From an uncultured Oscillospiraceae bacterium (GTDB lineage Bacteria > Bacillota > Clostridia > Oscillospirales > Oscillospiraceae), in assembly GCA_900758315.1 (NCBI GenBank), contig CAAERF010000321.1, positions 1 to 7,016 on the forward strand: a DNA stretch of 7,016 nt, given 5' to 3'. This document shows, piece after piece, positions 1-4,865 of this stretch. The notes under the pieces were generated by a model that worked only from the letters and a program-made list of their open reading frames with translations, did not search any database and was not told the origin of the DNA. The position numbers and the translations under genes are program-made. Positions within the stretch are counted from its first letter, which is position 1; every line of letters begins with the position of its first letter.

Positions 1-192
1 CGGGAATTATACAAGGGACGAAAAATTGTGCCCGTAGGGCGCGGCTTTTCGTCAAGATTCGATTGAAAGCGTGGTTTCAATCGAGAGGCTGCTCGGAAAA
101 CGATAGTTTTTCGACAGCCTCAAGCGTCCCAATGGGACGCTTTTCGTTTTTCAGATAATCCGTGTTTTAACTTTGCCAAACACAAATTATCC
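1..192. other. Intergenic region with four tandem hairpins
   Basis: No gene is visible here. Four hairpins follow one another with almost no spacing. GACGAAAA (17-24) pairs with 46-53 around a small inner GCCC/GGGC stem. TCGATTGAAA (59-68) pairs perfectly with 75-84. A long arm at 85-101 pairs with 106-121 (16 pairs with one bulged C and one G-T, loop GATA). AAGCGTCCC (122-130) pairs with 134-142. Only the last is followed by a T-rich tract on the plus strand. The 85-121 hairpin resembles GC-rich 'GGCTG...CAGCC' intergenic hairpins that I associate with clostridial genomes, but I cannot count copies from this window. Confidence 0.7.
122..151 (+). terminator. Rho-independent terminator for an upstream plus-strand gene
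   Basis: A perfect 9-bp stem, AAGCGTCCC with loop AAT and GGGACGCTT, is followed directly by TTTTCGTTTTT. The T tract lies on the plus-strand side, so it best terminates a plus-strand gene located left of the window. On the minus strand the stem is not followed by T, so the response regulator at 193-909 has no equally good terminator. Confidence 0.75.
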
Positions 193-909
193 TCAATATC
201 TATTATGAATCTGTTTGCGGTAATCAAAATAGATTTGCCGCAATTCCTTCAGATTTTTCTTGCGAATAAGCACTACATCACCGTTTGTAAGGGTGAAGTC
301 CTTATCCACAGCTTTGACGTAGTTCATATTCACAAGGAAGCTCTGGTGGCACCGCAGGAAACACGGAGCCGTCAGTTCCTGCTCAATCTCGCCGAGCTTT
401 TTATATAATGTGTATGTCTTTTGCCCTACCTGATGCAGAATACACTGTGAATTATGGCTTTCCACATACATAATCTCTTCGCGCGGAATGTGCAGCACCT
501 GCGAACGATTCTTGATCGCGTATGTATTCTCGACGATATCGGACAGTACGCGGTGCATGGTTCGCTCGAACGTCTCCGGGGTATATGGCTTGAGCAGATA
601 ACCGGATGCACCGACTTCAAAGCTGTCCGGTGCAAAATCCAGCGCAGCGGTACAAAATACGATCGTGCCCTTGTAGCCGATCTCACGCAGACGGCGTGCT
701 ACATCAATGCCGAGCGGCGGGTCCATCAGAATATCCAGCAGAATAATATCAAACCATCCGCCGTCCCCAAGCTCATAATAGAGCGGTTCACCGCTGTCGT
801 ACATTTTGTAGGAATAGTCAATCGCATGTGCATTGCAGTAATGACTGAGAAAATCCGCAAGGATATCCCGTTCTAACGCCGAATCATCACAAATTGCGAC
901 CCGCAGCAT
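193..909 (-). CDS. LytTR-family response regulator (LytR/AlgR/AgrA type)
   Basis: A 238-residue two-component response regulator that should act as a DNA-binding transcription factor in the cytoplasm. The receiver domain covers about residues 1-125: acidic pocket D8-D9, phospho-acceptor D59 in the IILLDI strand, T87 in FCTAA and K107 in YLLKPY, all the expected active-site positions. Residues about 135-235 form a LytTR DNA-binding domain, shown by the conserved CHQSFLVNMNYV segment (residues 187-198). The length is normal for the class. The ATG at 909 has an AAAGGA Shine-Dalgarno at 922-927, spaced a little long at 12 nt. No sensor kinase is visible nearby, so it is an orphan within this window. 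A candidate promoter (TTGTGA at 981-986, 17 bp, TAGAAT at 958-963) overlaps a direct repeat that it may itself bind. The family assignment is secure; the target genes and signal are unknown. Confidence 0.95.
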   Translation of the reverse strand: MLRVAICDDSALERDILADFLSHYCNAHAIDYSYKMYDSGEPLYYELGDGGWFDIILLDILMDPPLGIDVARRLREIGYKGTIVFCTAALDFAPDSFEVGASGYLLKPYTPETFERTMHRVLSDIVENTYAIKNRSQVLHIPREEIMYVESHNSQCILHQVGQKTYTLYKKLGEIEQELTAPCFLRCHQSFLVNMNYVKAVDKDFTLTNGDVVLIRKKNLKELRQIYFDYRKQIHNRY

Positions 910-957
910 GGTTATTGACAGTCCTTTCTCGTCAGTTTTTGTCGAATTTCTTAACGG

Positions 958-986
958 ATTCTAAACATGTTCTGCCGATTTCACAA
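958..986 (-). promoter_or_regulatory. Candidate promoter of the LytTR response regulator
   Basis: Reading the minus strand, TTGTGA (981-986) and TAGAAT (958-963) are separated by exactly 17 bp and lie 49 bp upstream of the start codon. The -35 box matches the consensus at four of six positions, the -10 at five of six. The -35 box sits inside the first ATTTCACA repeat, which would allow autoregulation. Confidence 0.5.
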
Positions 987-1006
987 GATTCTGCTCCAAT
1001 TTCACA
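970..1006. repeat. Direct repeat with 21-bp period, candidate LytTR operator
   Basis: ATTTCACA occurs at 978-985 and again at 999-1006, a 21-bp period, which places both copies on the same face of the helix. The outer motif TTCTGC is also duplicated (970-975 and 989-994), with a 2-base difference in spacing. LytTR proteins such as AgrA typically bind two direct repeats about two helical turns apart. Here the pair overlaps the -35 box of the LytTR gene and lies just upstream of the weak promoter of the 74-residue gene. The assignment to this regulator is an inference from position and spacing. Confidence 0.55.
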
Positions 1007-1012
1007 GAATAG

Positions 1013-1041
1013 CAAAAACCGCGTAATTCTTCTGATAAAAT
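1013..1041 (+). promoter_or_regulatory. Weak promoter with extended -10 for the 74-residue gene
   Basis: An extended -10 element, TG-A-TAAAAT (1033-1041), is present, but the -35 position 17 bp upstream (1013-1018) reads CAAAAA and does not resemble TTGACA. A good -10 with no -35 directly downstream of a paired direct repeat is the usual layout of an activator-dependent promoter. Confidence 0.45.
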
Positions 1042-1045
1042 GAAC

Positions 1046-1070
1046 ATGTTCCCAAACGAAGTGGGAACAT
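1046..1070 (+). other. Hairpin at the predicted 5' end of the mRNA
   Basis: ATGTTCCCA (1046-1054) pairs perfectly with TGGGAACAT (1062-1070) around a 7-nt loop. It begins 5 bp after the -10 element, so it would form the very 5' end of the transcript, where stem-loops often stabilise mRNA. Alternatively it is an operator for an unidentified repressor. Confidence 0.5.
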
Positions 1071-1096
1071 CAGCAAATATCGACGGAGGAAGCATC

Positions 1097-1321
1097 ATGT
1101 TTGTCTACAAAGTAATCAGCAAAAACCACTATTCGCCTGAGACCGGGGCCTATATATCTTTCGGTATCAGTGCCCACGATCCGGAGCACGGACAAACCTG
1201 CTTCGTTCCCGATGTGTTCATCGACGAGTCGGAAGCACGCGCCTTTACAGAACGCCTGAATACGCTTCAGGTGTCGCCTATCCATTTGATCGATGTGATC
1301 GAGGACGCATTGGGCGTTTAA
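1097..1321 (+). CDS. Small conserved-type protein, DUF6514-like
   Basis: A 74-residue protein without signal peptide or membrane segment. Its C-terminal part (LNTLQVSPIHLIDVIEDAL, residues 54-72) resembles small clostridial proteins that I recall as DUF6514, which share an 'SPIHLxDVxEDxL' ending; this match is from memory and of moderate certainty. I chose the ATG at 1097 because GGAGGA (1085-1090) stands 6 nt upstream. An in-frame ATG at 1040 lies inside the -10 box and has no ribosome binding site. The gene diverges from the LytTR regulator and converges on the HPt gene, with only 8 bp between the two stop codons. The paired repeat upstream suggests that the regulator controls it. Its function is unknown; no catalytic motif is visible. 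Confidence 0.8.
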   Translation: MFVYKVISKNHYSPETGAYISFGISAHDPEHGQTCFVPDVFIDESEARAFTERLNTLQVSPIHLIDVIEDALGV

Positions 1322-1329
1322 CACGCAGC

Positions 1330-1698
1330 TTACATAAAAATGCCCAGCTCAGAGGCCAGCGAGCGAATTGCATGCACAATGCGGATATATTCGGTCGTGA
1401 CTTCGTATCGCAGTTCCGTGATTTCCTCATCCTGATTGCCGCGCAGCGCTTGCAACAGTGCTGCGCTCTTCTTTTCCAGCCGTATAAAGCCAAAGCTGCG
1501 TGCCTGTCCGGTCAGCGTGTGTACCGCTTTGATTGCTGCATCACGATCGTGCCGACCCAGGGCATCGTTCAATTCCGCGCAGCAAGGCTCGTCCAAAAAT
1601 CGGATCAGGAATTTCTGCAGCATATTCTCGTTGTAAAACCGGCGGCAGGCTGCTTCAAAATCTCCATCTATTGCTTGATAAAATTTATGCAGAGACAT
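1330..1698 (-). CDS. HPt domain phosphotransfer protein
   Basis: A 122-residue single-domain histidine phosphotransfer protein. The diagnostic motif is at residues 58-71 (AVHTLTGQARSFGF), with H60 as the expected phosphorylated histidine and the following G64 and G70 in their usual places. The rest is predicted helical, as expected for a four-helix bundle. HPt proteins relay phosphate from hybrid kinases to response regulators. No hybrid kinase occurs in the window, and the nearby LytTR regulator is only a positional candidate for a partner. The ATG at 1698 has AGGGAG at 1707-1712, spaced 8 nt. The gene ends 8 bp from the convergent 74-residue gene with no terminator between, so the two transcripts must overlap. 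It lies outside the mobile element and belongs to the host. Confidence 0.88.
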   Translation of the reverse strand: MSLHKFYQAIDGDFEAACRRFYNENMLQKFLIRFLDEPCCAELNDALGRHDRDAAIKAVHTLTGQARSFGFIRLEKKSAALLQALRGNQDEEITELRYEVTTEYIRIVHAIRSLASELGIFM

Positions 1699-1718
1699 AT
1701 CGACATCTCCCTAAACAT

Positions 1719-1747
1719 ATTTTATCATTTCAAAAATCGACTGGCAA
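1719..1747 (-). promoter_or_regulatory. Sigma-A-type promoter of the HPt gene
   Basis: On the minus strand TTGCCA (1742-1747), a 17-bp spacer and TAAAAT (1719-1724) form a near-consensus promoter, with an extra TG one base before the -10. It shares the TGATAAAAT block with the promoter at 1033-1041. Transcription would begin near 1712, giving a leader of only about 14 nt that is nearly all ribosome binding site. Confidence 0.7.
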
Positions 1748-1805
1748 GGGGTGAAAATAGTTTTCTATCGCCATTTCTCGACAAAGATCGCGGTTTGCAG
1801 TAAAA

Positions 1806-1848
1806 GAAAAACGCCTGATCAAATGCTCGGTGGTCGTAAAACAGTAAT
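1806..1848 (+). repeat. Left end of the element, inverted repeat arm
   Basis: GAAAAACGCCTGATCA (1806-1821), 12 poorly matched bases, then TCGTAAAACAGTAAT (1834-1848). The same two blocks with the same 12-base spacing occur inverted at the right end. In large serine recombinase systems the two element ends are the two half-sites of attP and are inverted relative to each other in the integrated form, which matches this arrangement. Confidence 0.8.
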
Positions 1849-1861
1849 ATTTGAGTTTCTT

Positions 1862-1893
1862 GGAACAGGCATGATTTCGGTCATGCCTGTTCC
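1862..1893. other. 13-bp hairpin spanning the recombinase stop codon
   Basis: GGAACAGGCATGA (1862-1874) pairs perfectly with 1881-1893 around a 6-nt loop. The second arm contains the stop and last codons of the recombinase gene. Neither side is followed by a strong T tract (GCTTTTATC on the plus strand), so it may be an mRNA 3' end stabiliser or a weak terminator. Confidence 0.55.
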
Positions 1894-3539
1894 GCTTTTA
1901 TCAGTTCATCCACGGGAATGTAGCCAACAAGGTCATATTCGATATGTACCTTCTGCTTGCGCTTGCCGCTGGACTTGTCCGGTGCCTCTACATAAACCGC
2001 CTTCACAAGCTCTCTGAGAGCGTATGGCGTGAGTTCTGTGAGGTTGGTGTATCTGTGTACCCGCTGAATAAACTGCTCAAGGTTTTCTATCTGTCGTTCC
2101 TGTACTTCGACTTCGTTTTGCAGATTGACGATTTCAGCTTTAAGCTGCGCCTGCTCGTCCTCGTAGGTCTTGCTCATCATGGCAAAGCGTTCATCGTTCA
2201 GCTTGCCCTTGGCGTTGTCCTCGTAGATTTTAATAAACAGGCGATCAAGCTCCCCTATACGCTTTTCTGCCTGTGACAGACGCTTCTTATATACCCTTAT
2301 GGTTTCCTCGCTTTGCAGACGGAGTTTTTGCTCCATTTCCACCCTAAAATGAGCTTCATATCGGGTCACATACGAGATAACCTCTTTCATGTGCTTCCAG
2401 ATCACATCCTCCAAAACCACGGCACGAATGTAGTGACTGCTGCACTTATCCTTGTTGGCTCGATGGGTGGAACAGATGAAAAAGTCCTGCCGCTTTTCAA
2501 AGTAGTTGGTGGTGGAATAGTAGAGCTTCTGCTTGCAGTCGGCACAGAACACCAGACCCGAAAACGGACTGTTCTTGCCTGTTGCCGTTCTCCTGTGTCG
2601 CTGCTTGCGAATCTCCTGCACCTTATCAAAGACTTCCTGCTCAATGATGGCAGGATGGGTGTTGTAGAAAATCTTTTGATTTTCTTCGGGATTTTCCCTC
2701 TGCTTCTTATCCCAAATGGAATTGGTGTAGGTCTTGAAGTTGACCGTTGCGCCGATATATTCTTTTCGTTCAAGAATATTGACTACGGTGCTTTCGTGCC
2801 AGCGGTAAGGATTCTCCGGCTCGGTGTGCGGTGTTTTCACGCCTTGCTTATTTTTATATGCAGTAGGCGTGAGTACCTTGTCCTTTTCAAGCTGTTCTGC
2901 GATTTGGCTCGGTCCACGCCCATTCATGCAAAGTGTGAAAATCTTTTTGACCACCTGTGCGGCTTCTTCGTCGATGATCCATTCTTTGGGATTGTCGGGA
3001 TTCTTCATGTAGCCATACGGCACATGAACAGTCAATCTCTCGCCACGCTCACCTTTTGCTTTCTGCACCGCACGAATCTTGCGACTCGTGTCCTTTGCAA
3101 AAAACTCATTGAACCAGTTTTTGATACCGGCGATGTCGCTGTCGGTGCTGTTCGGATTGATGCTGTCATAGTGGTCGTTGATGGCAATGTAGCGAACATT
3201 GTTTTGAGGGAATGTGTAGTTGATGTACAGTCCAGTCAAGGCGGAGTTACGACCAAGTCTGGATAGATCTTTCGTAATGACCGTGCCCACATGACCGGCT
3301 TCGATTTCATCGAGCATTTTCTGAAAGCCTGGGCGGTCATAGGTCACACCACTGTATCCGTCATCAATAAAAAATGTCGGCTGGGGGAAGCGGTGATCTC
3401 GTGCGTATTGGAGTAACATAGCCTTTTGATTCTGGATGGAATTGGACAAATCTTCTTTGCCGTTCTTCTTATCCTCTTTGGTGTCCTCTACGGACAATCT
3501 GCAATAGAGCGCTGTGATTTTGTCGGTTGCCCTTAACAT
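1881..3539 (-). CDS. Large serine recombinase (TnpX-like transposon integrase/excisionase)
   Basis: A 552-residue recombinase that cuts and rejoins the element's ends through a phosphoserine intermediate. The resolvase catalytic domain spans about residues 7-150, with the nucleophile S16 in YCRLS and arginines R94 and R97 in LSRLGRN. The recombinase domain follows (about 170-290), then a zinc ribbon with C332, C335, C356 and C366 (about 325-370), a long coiled coil (about 400-490) and a short C-terminal basic/beta segment. This is the full set of parts for the class, and no frameshift is visible. I chose the ATG at 3539 because a perfect AAGGAGG (3548-3554) stands 8 nt upstream and the protein then begins MLRATDKITALYCRLS, as is usual in the family. 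An in-frame ATG at 3620 would add 27 residues and overlaps the stop of the TnpW gene as ATGA. It is the first gene from the left element end and is probably co-transcribed with the TnpW-domain gene. Confidence 0.95.
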   Translation of the reverse strand: MLRATDKITALYCRLSVEDTKEDKKNGKEDLSNSIQNQKAMLLQYARDHRFPQPTFFIDDGYSGVTYDRPGFQKMLDEIEAGHVGTVITKDLSRLGRNSALTGLYINYTFPQNNVRYIAINDHYDSINPNSTDSDIAGIKNWFNEFFAKDTSRKIRAVQKAKGERGERLTVHVPYGYMKNPDNPKEWIIDEEAAQVVKKIFTLCMNGRGPSQIAEQLEKDKVLTPTAYKNKQGVKTPHTEPENPYRWHESTVVNILERKEYIGATVNFKTYTNSIWDKKQRENPEENQKIFYNTHPAIIEQEVFDKVQEIRKQRHRRTATGKNSPFSGLVFCADCKQKLYYSTTNYFEKRQDFFICSTHRANKDKCSSHYIRAVVLEDVIWKHMKEVISYVTRYEAHFRVEMEQKLRLQSEETIRVYKKRLSQAEKRIGELDRLFIKIYEDNAKGKLNDERFAMMSKTYEDEQAQLKAEIVNLQNEVEVQERQIENLEQFIQRVHRYTNLTELTPYALRELVKAVYVEAPDKSSGKRKQKVHIEYDLVGYIPVDELIKAEQA

Positions 3540-3547
3540 TTCGTTAT

Positions 3548-3554
3548 CCTCCTT
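3548..3554 (-). promoter_or_regulatory. Start-deciding Shine-Dalgarno inside the long recombinase reading frame
   Basis: AAGGAGG on the minus strand, 8 nt before the ATG at 3539. It is the strongest possible anti-16S match and lies within the 27-codon extension of the frame that starts at 3620, arguing that translation begins at 3539. Confidence 0.75.
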
Positions 3555-3616
3555 CGGTTGGGCAACTGTCTGTACAGGATTGGAATTTGTATTTATATCA
3601 AAAGAGGTGTCGCTGT

Positions 3617-4009
3617 TCATTCGCCATCCTCCGTGATATCAGATTCATCATCGGCAGCGTTCTGCTCCATAATGCGTTTGAGCTTTTTGTCGAGAGTTTC
3701 CGTGCCCTCGTAGCTGCCTGTTACTGTGTATTCTGTGCCGCCAATGTTCTCCACGATTTTCACATCGGGCAGCCAGAACGCAGAAAGATTTTTTACAATA
3801 ATGTTGCCGTTCTCGTCAAAAGAGAAATTACGTTTAGGTGCATCATCGGGACGAGGCTCGACCTTGGCGTATGGGTCGGGATTGGAGAAATAGTATTCGG
3901 GGACTTCCTCGTCATACTCTCCACTCGCAATCTGCTCTTGAAAAATCGTTTCATCTATTTCTTCGGGAGTAAGCTCACGAGCTTCTTCCTCTTTACGTTT
4001 TTCATCCAT
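3617..4009 (-). CDS. TnpW-domain transposon protein with acidic N-terminal extension
   Basis: A 130-residue soluble, very acidic protein. Residues about 88-115 (start IGGTEYTVTGSYEGTET, then LDKKLKRIM) match the short TnpW module known from Tn4451-type elements, typically 'IGGTTY.V...F...A.ET..DKL.RLI'. TnpW proteins are usually only about 50-70 residues, so the first 80 residues are an extension rich in Glu and Asp that I do not recognise. The role of TnpW is not established; its constant position beside the recombinase suggests an accessory role. The ATG at 4009 has AAGGAGG (4019-4025) 9 nt upstream. Its TGA overlaps an upstream in-frame ATG of the recombinase gene by 4 nt, so the two genes are tightly linked and possibly translationally coupled. 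Confidence 0.75.
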   Translation of the reverse strand: MDEKRKEEEARELTPEEIDETIFQEQIASGEYDEEVPEYYFSNPDPYAKVEPRPDDAPKRNFSFDENGNIIVKNLSAFWLPDVKIVENIGGTEYTVTGSYEGTETLDKKLKRIMEQNAADDESDITEDGE

Positions 4010-4070
4010 TGTGTCGAACCTCCTTTTCTTTCATTCGCTTCGATTCTTTTCATTCAAATTTTGCAAGATA

Positions 4071-4143
4071 GCAAAACCGCCGAACGCCGTCAATGGTCAA
4101 GATGAACGGCTTCGCCGCCATTGACAGCGTTCGTCCGTTTTGC
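4071..4143. repeat. Large inverted repeat, 26-bp arms
   Basis: Arms 4071-4096 and 4118-4143 match at 23 of 26 positions. The 21-nt loop contains its own small hairpin (CGGC-TTC-GCCG, 4107-4117). Each outer end is GCAAAAC. It would extrude as a strong cruciform or single-strand hairpin, as seen at replication or transfer origins. Confidence 0.85.
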
Positions 4144-4219
4144 TTATGGGCAGACAAGGCGGCGGTTGCCGCCGATTTCCATTTAGGAAATGGCACTTGC
4201 CATTTTGAAAAATAGAGAA

Positions 4220-4276
4220 TAGCAAGCACAGTAGGTGTATGTACACTCTGCGATTTTTCACAAAACACAGTGCTGC
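4220..4276. repeat. oriT-like direct repeat, copy B
   Basis: Begins TAGCAAGCA and ends GTGCTGC, with the palindrome GTGTA-TG-TACAC (4235-4246) and a TTTTT run between. Copy A at 4331-4388 has the same order of motifs, and its palindrome begins exactly 111 bp further on. Confidence 0.7.
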
Positions 4277-4306
4277 TGATTTTGCGAAAAATGAAAATCT
4301 TCGATT

Positions 4307-4339
4307 TGCTTGCTAAGTTCAAAACAAACTTAGCAAGCA
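4307..4339. repeat. Perfect 13-bp inverted repeat between the two direct repeats
   Basis: TGCTTGCTAAGTT (4307-4319) pairs with 4327-4339 around a 7-nt loop. Its right arm overlaps the start of direct repeat copy A, so the TAGCAAGC motif is part of both structures. Confidence 0.85.
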
Positions 4340-4388
4340 GTGCACGTGTGGACACACTCGTGCTTTTTGCAAATTTCAGCGGTGCTGC
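4331..4388. repeat. oriT-like direct repeat, copy A
   Basis: Begins TAGCAAGCA and ends GTGCTGC, with the palindrome GTGTG-GA-CACAC at 4346-4357. Read on the minus strand this is the same 12-mer (GTGTG-TC-CACAC) that overlaps the promoter region at 5936-5947. Confidence 0.7.
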
Positions 4389-4470
4389 TCTTTGCAAAAA
4401 CTTGTTGGGAAACATCCCAAACCCTTCAACGATTTTTTCAAAATCGGCTACGCTCCTACGGAGCTGAACA

Positions 4471-4818
4471 TCACTTTATTTTAGAAAGCGATGTAAGGAT
4501 TTTTCGGATTCCTTCATAAATTTCCTCTTGGTTCTTTTTGATTTCTTCAATGTCGGCTTCATAGATGTTGTCGGTTTCATTCAACCTTTTTGCAATCTGA
4601 TTCTCGCTGTTGGAAATGCGTTTCATCTTGGAAGTCAGCTCACGCAGTTCGGGCAATTCCAATTTTACAACATACCCGTCAATTACCATTTTGCGAATAT
4701 AGGCACTCATGTTGTCCGTTCCCATCTGTTCCATTTTCTTTCTTATCAATTCGTATTCCTTGTCGTTTACAAAGAACTTTATCTGCTTCGGACGAAGCCT
4801 GTTTCTGTTTTCTGGCAT
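4471..4818 (-). CDS. mobC: MobC-like ribbon-helix-helix mobilisation accessory protein
   Basis: A 115-residue DNA-binding protein of the plasmid mobilisation MobC type. The N-terminal part (about residues 11-50: IKFFVNDKEYELIRKKMEQM, then SAYIRKMVIDGY) fits a ribbon-helix-helix fold with a short beta strand and two helices. Residues about 54-115 are charged and helical with heptad-like spacing, probably for oligomerisation. MobC proteins help a relaxase open oriT, and many repress their own promoters. The ATG at 4818 is preceded by AGAGGA (4828-4833) with a 9-nt spacer. It is followed by the oriT-like region and not by a relaxase gene, which is unusual. Only 47 bp separate it from the upstream membrane protein gene, suggesting co-transcription. 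The class of fold is clear; the precise MobC subfamily is an inference. Confidence 0.8.
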   Translation of the reverse strand: MPENRNRLRPKQIKFFVNDKEYELIRKKMEQMGTDNMSAYIRKMVIDGYVVKLELPELRELTSKMKRISNSENQIAKRLNETDNIYEADIEEIKKNQEEIYEGIRKILTSLSKIK

Positions 4819-4865
4819 ATTCTCTTATCCTCTTTCTATGAGATAATATAAACCTATTTGTATCG

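Larger units (their letters stand above)
4010..4470. other. Highly structured non-coding region, candidate origin of transfer; relaxase gene absent
   Basis: No convincing gene occupies these 460 bp between mobC and the TnpW gene, the place where mobilisable elements often carry a relaxase. The region is packed with inverted repeats: 4071-4143 (26-bp arms), 4158-4173, 4188-4205, 4235-4246, 4307-4339 (13-bp perfect arms), 4346-4357, 4405-4420, 4430-4446 and 4452-4464. It also holds an imperfect direct repeat with a 111-bp period. Dense inverted and direct repeats beside a mobC-like gene are typical of oriT. An ATG overlaps the mobC stop (TGATG, 4469-4473), as if a relaxase once began there, but this frame stops after 7 codons. 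Confidence 0.55.

Noticed and set aside
17..142. CRISPR-like or repeat array
   Set aside because: The four hairpins have different sequences and no regular repeat-spacer pattern.
454..876. Plus-strand open frame over the response regulator
   Set aside because: It is antisense to a secure LytTR regulator gene and has no domain.
1040..1096. Upstream ATG extending the 74-residue protein to 93 residues
   Set aside because: This ATG overlaps the -10 element, has no ribosome binding site, and the extension would cross the 5' hairpin; GGAGGA supports the start at 1097.
1790..1830. Search for a duplicated tRNA-Thr 3' end at the left boundary
   Set aside because: No copy of the tRNA end is present, so a tyrosine-integrase attL/attR pair is not supported.
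2313..3266. Long plus-strand open frame of 317 codons
   Set aside because: It is antisense to the serine recombinase, whose catalytic and zinc-ribbon motifs are clear on the minus strand; it shows no ribosome binding site or recognisable domain.
4050..4415. Minus-strand open frame of 121 codons within the oriT-like region
   Set aside because: An AAGGG lies near its ATG, but the frame runs through the large hairpin and both direct repeats, and the protein is a low-complexity mixture with no domain. The same sequence is better explained by DNA structure. It remains a weak possibility because similar hypothetical proteins may be annotated in other elements.
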